Part shown: positions 41,330 through 53,277 of the stretch, one piece after another
Layout of the letters: every line of letters begins with the position of its first letter
Position numbering within the stretch: position 1 is the first letter of the stretch
Assembly (NCBI GenBank): GCA_010015675.1
Contig: ML976989.1
Location: 539,516 to 603,515 of the forward strand
Length of the DNA: 64,000 nt
Reading direction: 5' to 3'
Source: Byssothecium circinans
Lineage: Eukaryota > Ascomycota > Dothideomycetes > Pleosporales > Massarinaceae
The notes under the pieces: model-generated
What the model saw: the letters and a program-made list of their open reading frames with translations, nothing else
Databases searched by the model: none
Told to the model about the DNA's origin: nothing
Program-made: the position numbers and the translations under genes

Positions 41330-42829
41330 ACCGATCCGACTTTTGTATGCGTTACGATATCATGTTACTCACGCGGCGTGGCGTTTGAAACTCGCCTTTC
41401 GAGGGCGATCATGTCCACGGATGATGCGATATTTCGGAATCCCATTTCGGCGTCATTTCCTGGGCGACACGCCTACTGTACCCTTTCCCAGCAGTCTTTG
41501 AGCTCGTCTGAAAATGATATGGACGTCATTCCTGGGCTGAGAATGGCATCGGTTTGCTTCAATTCGATATTATGGCTTGTGCCCGTCTTGTCAACGTAAT
41601 TCGGGCAGGCTCCGTAGATGTAGTTCTTTCAACTTTTTTTAGCGATGGACGGCGAGCCGAAAGTTGCAAATTGAGGAAACGGGAACATGATAAAAGTCAG
41701 GGACGTTTGGCACGAACATCTTAGGGTGGGGTTTCAGGTTTCTTCGGCAGCACGCTTACAGGTCCGGCTGTCCTTTTCTTTCAGCATTCGGGTGTTAGCT
41801 TCATTTCTTGCTTCTTTCTTGCGCATGGAGGCGATGGGACGATAGGAGACAACTTCGGCTGTCTTGGACGGTGCGGATCACTCAGGAGAGGACAGCACTG
41901 GCTCGACAGATGGGAGGGCTGCGACATGGGAACGTCAACAGGCCCAGACAGAAGTGTAGACAATGGAGGAGGTCTCAGGCGCAGGGACTAGCATGCTATT
42001 ACTTCAGGGCACCTCTTCTATGCTAAGTAGATTTCTCCTCTTTCTATCTCTTCGTTGTCTTCGTGGATGTTGCTTTGGTGTGGGTGCATTTCTAGTGCTT
42101 GTCGCTGTCCTGATGGTGTTTGTGCGAGTATATGAGACACGAAGTGCAAAGAATTGGTGATATCTTGGGGGTCACTCATACGCTGTGGACCGAAGCCCTC
42201 AGAGATGGGAGACTCGCAACGTATCGCTTCTGGTAGTACGTATTTGGTATTGGAGAGTTTTATCTTCTTAATCTCACTTGAAGTCTGCCGTGGGATCCTT
42301 TTGTTTGTCCCAGTTTGTTTTTGGTAGGTTGTTTTCAATCTGCTGTTCATCCACAGTGCCGGCCTAACGGTCCACTCCAGACAGAGGTCGTCTGGTCAGA
42401 CTAATGGTATAAGGTACGGCTCACCTTTACCCTTTACTTGCTTCGATTGATCGACCGCTTCGACATATACTACAAGTGTCTAGTTGATCTCTGATTCTCT
42501 CACTCGTAGGCAACCGACTGTCTCTCTTACTATCAACGTTTGTGCAGTTCTTGGTGTATAAAAGCAGTCCTCTGCCGCGTTCTTCTCTTCCCTCTCCATC
42601 TCCTCAACACCAGCCTCTTGCATACCAAGCTTAGAAGAGTAGTCTCGCTTCCCTTATCGACTGTACTGCTTTGCTGGGGTGATTCGGGTCACTGCTCCCG
42701 AAGTGGTGCCTCGCTTCTCGACCAGAGACTTCAAACCGCCGACGTCAAACGTCAACACACTTTCAAGGTCCCGGGTCCTTCATTCACTCTCAATTGGTTC
42801 TACTTCCGTCAACAGACACATACATAAAT
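41330..42829. promoter_or_regulatory. Intergenic region with promoter of the CBP80 gene
   Basis: 1.5 kb without a supported gene. A good TATA box (TATAAAAG, 42557-42564) is followed by a CT-rich leader (42580-42700), so transcription probably starts near 42590-42650, well upstream of both candidate CBP80 start codons. Confidence 0.55.
42557..42564 (+). promoter_or_regulatory. TATA box upstream of the CBP80 reading frame
   Basis: TATAAAAG followed 20-40 bp later by pyrimidine-rich leader sequence (CTTCCCTCTCC). It lies 266 bp upstream of ATG 42830 and 782 bp upstream of ATG 43346. Confidence 0.45.
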
Positions 42830-43345
42830 ATGGATGGGGCCATGGAGGTATTAGCTATGCCAGATCTGCTCGACGATGAACCCATCAACCAAGGGCTCGG
42901 GTTCAGTTTCGCTGTCATCGAGCCAAAGATAATTGAATCTCCTCAAAATGTTCATGCCGACCGTTTGGCTATCATGGAAGGAGCAACACCATCTGCACTC
43001 GCTCATGCTGGGGCTGATACGCCTGCACGTGATGGCCAAGGCACTAGGCCAAACTGGAACATCGGTCTTCGAGCTCGAGACCCACATGAACCTACACCTG
43101 CAGCTCGCGACGGCGGCAACTCGAGCAACACCACGCCACTCCGGCACTGCGACCGCTACCCAACTCGCTGCCTGTATCCGGATTACTACGCCCCTGACTA
43201 CAGTAAACTCAATCGCGCTTCCGCTCCTAGGCGCGACTTCAACGACGGTCGCTCGCGACCCAATCGCCTGAGCGACTGCGACAGGGACCTAGAGGAAACC
43301 TTTGAGAGGGCAGTACTTACCAAGGAAGCGACACTTGTGTCAGCC
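42830..43345 (+). other. In-frame upstream extension of the CBP80 frame (172 codons)
   Basis: An uninterrupted, stop-free stretch in phase with CBP80, starting MDGAMEVLAMPDLLDDEP at ATG 42830, downstream of the TATA box. Composition is protein-like in the first ~60 residues (acidic, then FSFAVIEPKIIESPQNVHADRLAIME) and Arg/Asp/Pro-rich later. It either encodes a long N-terminal extension, giving about 1040 residues, or is leader sequence with an in-frame AUG. Confidence 0.4.
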
Positions 43346-46201
43346 ATGGCGGACCTTGATTTCAACGGTAGAACTGAGGACAGGCGCGACCGAGGACGAT
43401 ACAATCGCGATAGTCGTGGAGGAAACAACAAGCGACAGCGCGATGGTGAGCTTGGAGCTGTCGCACAGAGCTGGAGAGGTTGCTGACACGGAACAGATGA
43501 GGGGGATGACCAGTACAACAACCGCCGCGATGATCATCGTGGACCTCAACGCCGTCGCCGCAACGATGGCCAACGCAACGATGGCCAACGCGACGACCAC
43601 GTCCCGCGCCGCCGTTACGAAGAGCCTCCATTTGCGAAGGCGCGTCGTCTCGTGCTGAACATTGCGAGTTCGACGAAGCTACCTCAAGACGAGGCGATCG
43701 AGATTGCAGAGCATATTCGAGACCATTACGACGACGAGCAGGTCCAGGCCCAGTTCTTCGACGTCTTCGTGCAGTTGTAAGTTACGCCGGACACATGCCG
43801 CAGGAAGGGTCGTGCTAACTTCGTTGTAGAGTCGTCGACCAGCCCTTCAAGATTCCCTTCGTCGCCGCCGTGGCTTTCTACGCAAATCAGCTCAAGCCCG
43901 AGTTCACCGTCGAAGCGATCAAGCGCGTTGGTGATCGCTTGCAAGAGGCGTTGGCTGAAGGGCAGTGGAGGGATTTCAAACTCCTGCTACGTTTCCTCGC
44001 GTGTCTGCAGCCTGTGTTTGAGGAAGATGGCATATTCGCTTTCCTTGGCCAACTGTTCGACACAGTCGTTGACCTGCAGAGCGCGAATGAGAACGATGTA
44101 CGCCGTTTGCCTTGTTATTTATTGACTTTTGACTGACTGGTACAGGTCGTCGGTATCGAGCTGGTCAAGATCATCCTCCTAACCATCCCTTACGCCATCG
44201 TATCCGGCGGCAGCCGATTCCACGAGAAAGCCCAGGAACTGCTCGCTAGTACCGGCATTGTCGCTGGCAACACGCTCCCCGTGGAGAGCCTCATTCACCC
44301 ATATGATGCCGAGAGTGAGGACAAGGTGATGGGCTATAACAGTGTCATTGGTCTGCTCCAACGGCAGCTCATGAATGAATCTCAGTCCGGATGGAAGCTA
44401 TCGTGCGTCCCTAAGTTCCACGCAGATGCTCTGCAGCGCAAGAATCCTGAGGAGGCTCTACCGACCGCGCCGCCCACGCATATATTCCCACTGTTCACGA
44501 TCCCGTCACCAGTGAATCCAGGCTCGAAGCCACTCTTTCCCGAAGCGTACTTCTCCCTTTTCGCCCAGCAGGAGATCCTCACTGTTCCCACTGTGGAAGA
44601 TATTGCCGCTTCGCTAATCCGAGATGCTGTCGTTGATACTATTGATCAACTCGACTTCAATCGCGAAGTTGTCGCCAAGTTTCTCGTCGATTTGGATTGC
44701 TACTGGTCCTTGGACACCTTCGCCAAGCGCGGTACTGCCCTAGACAAGTTCCGCCGCGACGATGGTGATGGCAACGACAAGATTTCCTTCAAACCGGAAG
44801 ATATGGTCATCGATGCGATCTTCTCGCTGTTGTTAAAGCTCCCCACGCCAGAGCACAAGCTGGTCTACTATCACTCCTTGATTACGCAGTGCTGCAAGGT
44901 CGCTCCTGCTGCTATTGCTCCGTCCCTTGGCCGTGCAATCCGTACCATATACAAGAGTCTTCATGCCATGGACCTTGAGCTGAGCCATCGATTTCTTGAT
45001 TGGTTTTCGCACCACCTGAGCAACTTCGAGTTCCGATGGCGCTGGACTGAATGGTATGTTAATCGCCACAGATACGAACCCAAGCTAATAATTTTAGGCT
45101 CGAGGACCTCAAGTTGTCTAACTTGGAGCCTAAGAAGGCTTTCATCATTGCTGCGCTTGATAAGGAGATTCGGCTTTCCTTTGCCAAGCGCATTCGCTCA
45201 ACCTTGCCCGAGCCCATGAATCCTTTGATTCCCCAGCGTTTGGATGAAGACAACAGCCCAGACTTCAAGTACGATAAGCCAGGTATATATTCCACCCATG
45301 TCCGTATTAATTGGCCATTTCTAATTGTCCTGTAGACACCCCGTACGCGGCAGAAGGCCAGAAGCTTCTCACCCAGCTTAGGAAGAAGGCCACGCACGAA
45401 GAAGTTCAAGTGACGATCGACAGGATTCACGAGCAAGCCAGGGAGCAGGGCATTGAGGATGTGCTTATTCCCTCCACCGATGCCTTTGTCACCGCGATCT
45501 GCAGGCTGGGTGCCAAATCACTCTCTCACTTCCTGTCCTGCGTCGAACGTGGTCGTGAGCGACTCGTGAATATTGCCCAAGAATCCGATACCGCAAGGCG
45601 TCAGATTATGGCTAGTGTCGTGGAGTATTGGAAGGATCAGCCCGGAATAGCAGTTCGGATCATCGACCTCCTCCTCAACTACACCATCCTCGCACCCATC
45701 ACTGTTATCCAGTGGGTCTTCGGTGATTATATGGGTGCCGGAGAGCATCTTACGGAGAGCTGGGTATTTGAGGTGGTTTCCAACACGGTGACTAAGGTCG
45801 CGAACCGCAACCGACAGATCGCCTCTGCTCGTCTTCAAAAGGGACTTCCCGCTGAGCAGCTAGAGATGGTTGAGGGAACCCTGATCAAGGACCGAGACAA
45901 CGCGCGCGAGCTATTCAAGTACATCGAGGATGCTGTGAGGGGAATTGCCCAGGGTGCTTCCGATCGCCTCATCGAGAAGGAGTCGAATGGCGAGTTATCC
46001 GCTGAAGATGGCCAGCTAATTCGTGCTTGGGGTAAACGTTGGCATGCGGTCTTTATTCGCAAGGCCGCAGTCGAGGAGTCCATTGTGGGCGAGGAAGCGG
46101 TTGAGGCCAGGATCAAACTTCTGGCTTCCCAGCCTGACCCGGAGCCGGAGGCCATCAAGATGGAAGAGGCTGAGACAAATGGGGACACGATCATGGAGTA
46201 G
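43346..46201 (+). CDS. CBC1: Nuclear cap-binding complex large subunit CBP80 (NCBP1)
   Basis: Six exons: 43346-43445, 43497-43776, 43830-44097, 44146-45053, 45098-45282 and 45336-46201; 868 residues, all phases close. The N-terminus is Arg/Asp/Asn-rich (MADLDFNGRTEDRRDRG, with RNDGQ tandem units), then the first MIF4G-like helical domain begins at ARRLVLNIAS. Recognisable CBP80 blocks: FFDVFVQLVVDQPFKIPFVAA, WRDFKLLLRFLACLQPVFEEDG, PYAIVSGGSRF, and IDLLLNYTILAPITVIQWVF. CBP80 forms the nuclear cap-binding complex with CBP20 and couples 5' caps to splicing, 3' processing and export. The frame is open in phase for another 172 codons upstream, to ATG 42830; I chose ATG 43346 because homologs usually start MAD/E-D and the context (GCC ATG G) is strong. 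Confidence 0.93.
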
Positions 46202-46788
46202 AAGGAGATTGTATTTCTTCAGGCGAATATGTATTATCATGGGAAACACTGAACCGTGTGGGAAATGGTCATCGAATATGCTCTGTCGAAGAGAGCATCT
46301 GGTGCAGCAGCATCACGGGTCATCGAGGTTGCGCAGAGACAACGGCTAACAGCAGAGAGCCTATTTTCATCATGCGCTACCAGGCTTTCGTATGAGCTAT
46401 GGGTAGCAATGTACAATAATCAATCTATAAAAACAAAAACGTTTCACCAGTAACGTCTATCTATTTATTCCTGTGACGCACAATGATGGTTGGCGGTACC
46501 ATGTAAGAAGCTTGGACTTAGGTGCATGAAAAGTTGTCATGTGAAGATCGGCGAGAATCCTGGTCAACGGCTTCGCGGCAACGCAATGCACTCTCTTCCC
46601 AGTTCTCTCGACCTCAACCAAACATAACGCGGCGATTATGTGGTCCATTTCTCGTCCATGTATATCTACGTTTATATGAATCTTTTCGCTTCATAGGACC
46701 CCGGATTATTGACGTCGGGGATTACTCGCAAGGATAATATTGCGCCTCCCTTGCATTGCGAACGAAGGCGCAGAGCCTTTAAGAGGCC
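46202..46788. other. Intergenic, CBP80 3' flank and promoter of the NIPA-like gene
   Basis: 587 bp with no gene seen. Confidence 0.5.
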
Positions 46789-49194
46789 ATGATACTCCCT
46801 ACGACGACTATAGCAAGCCCGGCGACCGCGACTATATCTACGACAGCTACGAGTACTTTCCTCCATATCCTCAGCGATGCCGCCGCTACCGCTTCACCGC
46901 ATCCGAGCTCGACCTCTCCCGGTGGAGGCGGAGGAATCAGTTACCCGGAGAACTGGAATTCGATTATTGGCATCGTAACGGCGATAGTGGGGAATATAAT
47001 GATTAGTTTCGCGCTGAACATGCAGCGGTATGCGCACAAACGGATAGAGAGGGAGTGGCAGGAGAACGAGAGGCGGCGGAAAAGAAGCTATAGGAGTCAA
47101 AGCTACAGAGGGGATGAGGGTGCGGGGAAGAGACGGAACGGGAGCGAGAGCAGAGAGAGGGTGAATGAGGGATATGGGGGCGCAGCGACAGAACAAGATC
47201 CGTTGATGGGAGGAGTGGGCGGAAACAATAGGAGGAGCAGTGCGAGGGCGACGTCAAGACCGAATTTGAATTCTATTGGGGAGGAGGACGAAAATGCTGG
47301 GGATGTGCCAGGCGCGTACAAACAGAAATCGTACCTCAAGTCGCCATACTGGTGGGCTGGTATCATCCTCATGACGACGGGCGAAGCTGGGAATTTCCTC
47401 GCGTACGGATTCGCACCCGCTTCTATCGTTTCGCCGCTTGGTGTCGTCGCGCTCATTTCAAACTGCATAATCGCGCCTATTCTGCTCAAGGAACCGTACC
47501 GGAAACGAGATGGATTGGGTGTATTGATCGCTGTTGCGGGAGCGGTTACGGTGGTTTTGTCAGCGAATGATAATAATCCGAAGTTGGGACCAGATGAGAT
47601 ATGGGACTTGATCAGTACGTGGGAGTTTGAGACGTATTTGGGAATCACGGTCGCGGTTATTGCGGCTTTGATGGTTGCGAGTAATCGGTTTGGGGAGAAG
47701 AATATCTTGGTTGATCTGGGGCTTGTGGGCCTTTTTGGTACGTCTGCTGCTATCAGAGTGGGATGGATTGGGACGGTATGCTAATATGAATCAGGTGGCT
47801 ACACGGCGCTCTCTACAAAAGGCGTGGCTTCTATGCTTTCTTACACGCTTTGGCGCGCCATCACATTTCCAGTCACGTATTTACTCGTTGCGATTCTAGC
47901 CGGCACCGCTATCATGCAGATCAAATACGTCAACCGAGCGCTTCAACGCTTCGATGCTACGCAAGTCATTCCAGTTCAGTTCGTCCTCTTCACCCTCTCT
48001 GTTATCCTTGGATCGGCGATCTTATACCGCGACTTTGAGCGCACATCGGGTAAGGATGCCGGGAAATTCGTTGGCGGATGTGCCATGACCTTCCTAGGCG
48101 TCTGGCTCATCACCAGCGGCCGACCCCCGCGAGGCATCGACGACGACGATGACCGAGACCCCGAACCCGAAGACGCCATCAACCTAATCGAAGAGCGCTA
48201 CCACGACGAACTTGACGAAGCAAACACCTCAGCAGCCGCAAGCCGCCGCTCCTCCACCCTCCGAGCCATGTCTCCACCCATGGACATCACCAGCCGAACG
48301 CCCACACAGCAGGGAACCTCACTACCAGGGACCCCAGACCTAGCCTTTACGCCTCAAAACTCCGTCTCGCGAACACCAACCACATCCCAAACCCCCGATA
48401 TACCCACCCCCCTAAGAGAAAACCCCTGGGACGATCCAACCTTCGACTCTCCCTCCCTCCATGCCCGACCCGATAATATAAGTCGACACACGGCGCTTTC
48501 CACCCCAGCCCTCCCCTCCTACACCACCGAACCACAACGCCCATCGACTTCCAGCCCCGAACTCACTCACTCGCACTCCCAACCTCATCCGAATCCACCG
48601 CCACCGTCGACGCCGACGAGAAACGCGTCGGATACTGCAGCCGGTACACCTAATACACTCCCGCCCCGTCTCCGTAGAATGGGCAGCGAGAGAATGAATG
48701 CTAGGAATGGTATCCCTGGGCCGTTGCTTGCGAGTCCGTTGAGTACGAGTTTGACCGCTGTGGTTGCGGATCTGAAGAGGGGGGGTAGTTTGAGGGAGCG
48801 GGGGAGTCCGAGGGAGATTGGCGGCGGTGGTGCTGGCGGTGGTGGTGGAGAGGAAACGAGGAGGAGGCAGAGTTTGCTGGGATTGGGTGCGGGAGCGGGC
48901 GCGGGAGCGGGGGAGGTGGGAAGTGCAGAGGGGGAGAGGTTCGAGGAACCGCTTGATCGGCGGAGAACGGTGACGGGTGTCGATGAGGGGGATAGAGGGA
49001 CTATACAAAGCGGTAACGGTGGTGGTACCGGTGGTGATAGTGGGAGTGGAAGGGGGAGGAGTCTTAGCGGCACGCTGGGTGATTTGTGGAGGGGGATTAC
49101 AGGGGTTGCGGAGGAGGGGCAGGGGCAGGGAGATGGTGAACATGGAAATTGGCGCGCAGTAGATGGGGAGAGGGACGGGGCTGGGGAAAGGTGA
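46789..49194 (+). CDS. NIPA-like magnesium transporter family protein (DUF803)
   Basis: Two exons: 46789-47737 and 47795-49194 (57-bp intron, GTACGT...ATCAG), 782 residues. After a Thr/Ala/Ser-rich N-terminus the first membrane span is NSIIGIVTAIVGNIMISFALNMQ, followed by a ~110-residue charged loop, then the conserved NIPA block YWWAGIILMTTGEAGNFLAYGFAPASIVSPLGVVALISNCIIAPILLKE. Further spans: VLIAVAGAVTVVLSA, LGITVAVIAALMVAS, and after the intron YLLVAILAGTAIMQIKYVNRAL and QFVLFTLSVILGSAILYRDFE. This fold (EamA-related) is typical of NIPA proteins, which carry Mg2+ in animals. The last ~350 residues are Ser/Pro then Gly/Glu-rich and disordered, much longer than in animal NIPAs. Substrate in fungi is not established by sequence. 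Confidence 0.88.
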
Positions 49195-50882
49195 CGTTAA
49201 TGCATTGTATGGATTGTAAGCGTCGTGGTGAACACGTCTTGTATTTCCTTTTTCGGTCGTAATACCCCGGTTCGAGAGCGAGATTAAACGTGGCTTTTTT
49301 TCGTCTCTTTTGCATAGCATAGGTGGCGGTGGCTGGGTGGTGGGTTGGTGGTTTCCCAAGTCGGGGTTTTATGGCACTTGCTGTGTTTGTGTTCAGCCAG
49401 CGTTGTGTAGATGCATTGATTGGAGTTTCGCGTTATCTTTTTTAATGGGTTCGTAGTTTGAGGCTTTTGCTCAACTTGTGAGAGGGTTTTGGGTTGTGGA
49501 AGTTGTGGTGCTGGTGAGTGGGTGTGAGGTTTCTTCTTTTGGGGTGGATGGGTCGGGAAAGGGTACAAGTAAGATGGGGTAGGGTGTGTGCTGAGGAGTT
49601 AAGTAGGATGCTTGATGCGGTCGGTATAGGTAGGGTAGGGTAGGTAAGTTCCGGCCCTGAGATGAGAAGATAGGGGAAGGGGGAGCGAGTAATACAGATG
49701 AATAGATTAACTCAACTATAACGAATAGTAAGTTACAAACAGTAATCAACCAAACTAGCTCAGGCCATCTAAAAACTCTGATCTCTTGTTCAATCGTTTT
49801 CAATAACTTGAAGGATACGTTCTTCTTTCCTTGTTTCAATCTAAATGGTGAATTCGCCGTACAACGAACCTATTTCACACAAGTTGTAATCCACAGATCT
49901 AGGGGTGTATCTTTACAACACCTCCTTTTGCGCCTCCCTTTCTCGCCTCCTTGATCACGGAAAGGGATCCCTTTAAACGTCCGTTATTAGAATATTCTTA
50001 CGGACAACTTCCTATCCACGCTTCCTTAAAGAGCGGACGCAAGATAATACAGCGGCACGGAAATACTCTTTACACGCGAAGGTAGTACTACCTCCACGGC
50101 GGGTTCTACCTCACTGCGTTTTCCCTTCTTATTGGTCCTGCTGTGTTATATGTATGATCCATGTCCGCAGAGATGGCGGGATACATGCTATATTTTCTTA
50201 CACAAAACTACCTTGGGGGGCGAAGGATACGCGTAGAAAGAAGGAATGGGGGAAATGACGGCCTGCACACCCAAGGCACGCATATGAGCGAACGATAAGA
50301 GAGTGGGAAAAGGGAAGCAAACTGCGTGAAGATAACGCCATTGTATTTCCCTGTGTGGAGATTAAGGGGAGGAGCGATATAGGGGAAACGTTTAGAGGGA
50401 ACCCTTGTGGAGTCATTACTATATATCTCCTCCTCTCTCTCACTCTATATATACCCGGGAGCAATAGTAAAAGAAATCAGTTTAACGTTCCCTCTCAACA
50501 CCATACCTATATACTAATCAGAGCTAGTTCGTCTCAAGATGGTTCATCCCACTTATTATATAAAGGAAAAACAACCATCACTGTAGTTAAAATAACAAGA
50601 TAATTACTCCTCGCCCTCTGATATGTTTAGTAAATATCTATGGTGTTTCACGCATGCGTCCATGTCGCCCCGCGCCCCTTGTATTGATTCCTTATATAAA
50701 CATCTCTACCAAATCCACTCATATCTTAGCTTGCCGCGACAACGCAAGAAGATGCTGAGATATGGAGGTATGTCGTTGAGAAGCGCGTTGCTGCGTAGCT
50801 GAGCGGGAAGGCTGTCTAGACTTAGATCTGGGGTTTATTTCTTTTCAATGAGGATGAGTCGAGTATAGTTATTCGAACGTTG

Positions 50883-50938
50883 AGAGGAGAAGAGAAGCAG
50901 AGAAGTGAAGCAGAGAAGAGAAGCAGAGAAGAGAAGTT
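50883..50938 (+). repeat. Polypurine AGAGAAG(C) tandem repeat
   Basis: Tandem units of AGAGAAGAGAAGC and AGAGAAGTGAAGC form a 56-bp all-purine (bar a few C/T) stretch. Confidence 0.8.
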
Positions 50939-51013
50939 ACATCTGAGCCATGACGGTAGGGGAAAGAGGATAAGAGTACAGGGTGATAGGTGAAAGGGGA
51001 AGTATTAGGCATC

Positions 51014-51046
51014 ATTATTATTCCTATTATTATTATTATTATTTTT
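51014..51046 (+). repeat. (ATT)n microsatellite
   Basis: About eleven ATT triplets with one CC interruption in an AT-rich stretch. Confidence 0.85.
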
Positions 51047-51657
51047 ATAGCGTTTAGAGATCTGGGCCATGGATGACGGGAAAGGGTATATTTTCCAAGT
51101 GCAGTATAGTATAGTATACTATAGGGATTGCACTACTTGCCAGGACGAAGTACCTTAGGGTATACCTGCCTGTAAAGTAAGGGACGAGATTATTCCTTAT
51201 TCGCTAGGACATGAAGCGTCTACACGTCTTAGTGCAAGATTGCTATTTTTCGAAAGGGGAAAGGATGATATCGGGACAACTTACATTTTAAAGGATTCCT
51301 TCTTGAAGTGACTTGTTACTACCTGCAGCGTATATATACATTAAACGCAATCCAGTCATAACAGACAAAGTGAACCTTTCAGAAGCCGTTGTTAAGTTTT
51401 CCCTTTTGATAAGATGGTGTTTGGAATAGAGAACGAAATCTATTTATAACTGTAGATACTCCCGTTCCATTTACAGTATATGAGTTATCGCCCAACGTCT
51501 AACATCTCAAGCCTACGTCACTTTTTTAGTCGTAGGAATACGCTATCAAGAGCTTGTAGCTTCCACTATGAGTTCATGTGCTGCTCCGGGTGTCGTCGTT
51601 GGTGTAGATATATGTAGCGCTAGACAAGAAGTGTCTGCAACGCAACTTCGCCATTGC

Positions 51658-51666
51658 TAACTTTAA
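51658..51666 (-). promoter_or_regulatory. Candidate WOPR-type binding site (TTAAAGTTA)
   Basis: Reads TTAAAGTTA on the minus strand, eight of nine positions of the TTAAAGTTT motif described for Wor1 and related WOPR proteins. It lies about 5.7 kb upstream of the WOPR gene start. WOPR genes commonly activate their own promoter. A single near-match is weak evidence. Confidence 0.25.
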
Positions 51667-51826
51667 CTACTATGGCAAGCGCTGCTTGACTCTAACGCAT
51701 GAACTGTGCAATAAAGCCGCGTTCGATGTCCAACCACAAGCCCCACTACCTTCGTCACGATCTTGAACCAGCGTTGGCGTTGACGTCGCCCATCGCTCAT
51801 CGCTCACCATCATCGTTCACTCATTC

Positions 51827-51863
51827 AAGTCCCAAGTAGTCCCAAGTAGTCCCAAGTCCCAAG
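51827..51863 (+). repeat. Short minisatellite AGTCCCAAGT
   Basis: Ten-base units AGTCCCAAGT in about three and a half tandem copies, the last shortened by an internal deletion. Confidence 0.85.
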
Positions 51864-52296
51864 CGACAGCCGCACTAGCGAGTTCCTTAGCTCGCCTGCC
51901 GTCTCCTCCCGGCATCAACGCTCCCCAACAACAACAGCGATCTTGCTCGGAGTGAAGACTGCGAACCCAGCACCAACTACCGTCAGGCAGAGGTACATAC
52001 GCAAGACCCACACAGCAGCAAACGGCAGCCTCGGAATCGTTCTCCCGGTTACTGCCTCACAAACATCATGCACCCATCTGGCAAGCCAACCGCCCTAGCA
52101 CAATTACGCCGCTCCACCTATGTATCGGTGATATCCCCCATGAGATCCATCCGCGAGCCTCCGCAAGAAGCAGACTCGGCGGCATCGACCTCTGCGACCC
52201 TGGACCAGTTTCGCCCATCCTGCCGTATGCGGAAATGCGGAACCGCTCGGCCTCAGCCGGAATTGCAATGCCTCACTTGCTAACGGCTGCCCAACC

Positions 52297-53277
52297 CTAA
52301 GGTAGTTCATACTCTGTTCCTGACGACGAAGCGATACGATTAGGCGAAAATGACAAAGAGAGAATAGAAAAAGGGAACCGCCGAGAAGCATGGCTTGACT
52401 CTCGCAGTGCGTTCTCATGGTAGCGAGTGAGGGGATTCTCCGCTCCGCGCGCATCCACTTGCCTGATGTTGATTGTAAAACGTTCATGCATAGCCGTCGA
52501 GGCGATGGCAGATGTACAGTAGCGCGGTCTGACAGGAGCGCCCAGGCCGCAAGAGAAGAACGGCGAGGCTGCTTGAAGCATCGCCCTCACGGCCTCGGTG
52601 GAGGCTTTCCCGAGCCAGATGAAGGTTTGCATGGCGGCGGGATACCCGTGAGAACTCCTGCTACACCATTTGAGTTTGCCACGTCTTAGCTGGACCTTGT
52701 GGTTATCAAAACTCCACGTCCCGAAAAAAAAGTACATCTCGAATCTATCTTCCAGAGCTTCAAATGTGTTCCTGCAGCAAGCTCCGGAGGTCATCAGTGG
52801 AGGCGGGAGAGGGCTTCCAACGCACTTGTTGCGATAATTCGATTTGCGTGCGCCAAAGGCAGCTCTGTGCCAAAACGGAGGATAACGGTACCTTTTCGGG
52901 ATGGGAGAAACGGTCGGAGCCCAAGTAAAGTCTAATCTGTCTCTGACGTGCGTATCATGAAACGGCGTGCAAATGCGTGACATCCCATCGAGGGGACCGG
53001 TCCGTTTCGCTGCAAGCGCCCATCTCCTTTCGAAAGAAAATGCTGCCGTACCGATATTATAGATACAAATAGTGAGCGACCGGAGAAAATGCCGGCATGT
53101 TTTATTGGCGCTAGATGACGCGGTTCCGCATACCTCTTGTGCAAAACTCCACACTCCACGCAACACCCGGTCAGTGAAACTGTTGAGCATCAAGCTCCAC
53201 TCATGGCCGCTCATAATGCCCAAGCACATCGCCGACCACAGTGAGAACGGCGAAGTGCAGGATCTCGTATTAGTCAA
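52297..53277 (-). CDS. Long open frame of doubtful coding status
   Basis: 326 codons from the first possible start, without introns. The translation is rich in Arg, Ser, Phe, Cys and Trp, has no recognisable motif and no hydrophobic periodicity of a known fold. It could be a chance frame in GC-balanced DNA, an orphan gene or an antisense transcript. It lies inside the otherwise gene-free DNA upstream of the WOPR gene. Confidence 0.2.
   Translation of the reverse strand: MTNTRSCTSPFSLWSAMCLGIMSGHEWSLMLNSFTDRVLRGVWSFAQEVCGTASSSANKTCRHFLRSLTICIYNIGTAAFSFERRWALAAKRTGPLDGMSRICTPFHDTHVRDRLDFTWAPTVSPIPKRYRYPPFWHRAAFGARKSNYRNKCVGSPLPPPLMTSGACCRNTFEALEDRFEMYFFFGTWSFDNHKVQLRRGKLKWCSRSSHGYPAAMQTFIWLGKASTEAVRAMLQAASPFFSCGLGAPVRPRYCTSAIASTAMHERFTINIRQVDARGAENPLTRYHENALRESSHASRRFPFSILSLSFSPNRIASSSGTEYELP

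Larger units (their letters stand above)
49195..52296. other. Gene-poor region, proximal part of the WOPR upstream desert
   Basis: 3.1 kb with no supported gene. The first few hundred bp are the 3' flank of the NIPA gene. From 49680 to 51700 it becomes AT-rich with purine and ATT repeats. From 51710 onward it is GC-richer again. Confidence 0.5.

Noticed and set aside
48412..49359. 315-codon minus-strand frame
   Set aside because: Antisense of the low-complexity Ser/Pro/Gly tail of the NIPA-like protein; composition is a mirror of that tail.
49626..49645. Telomere-like TAGGG repeats
   Set aside because: Only TAGGG/TAGG units, not TTAGGG arrays, and very short; internal position without other subtelomeric signs.
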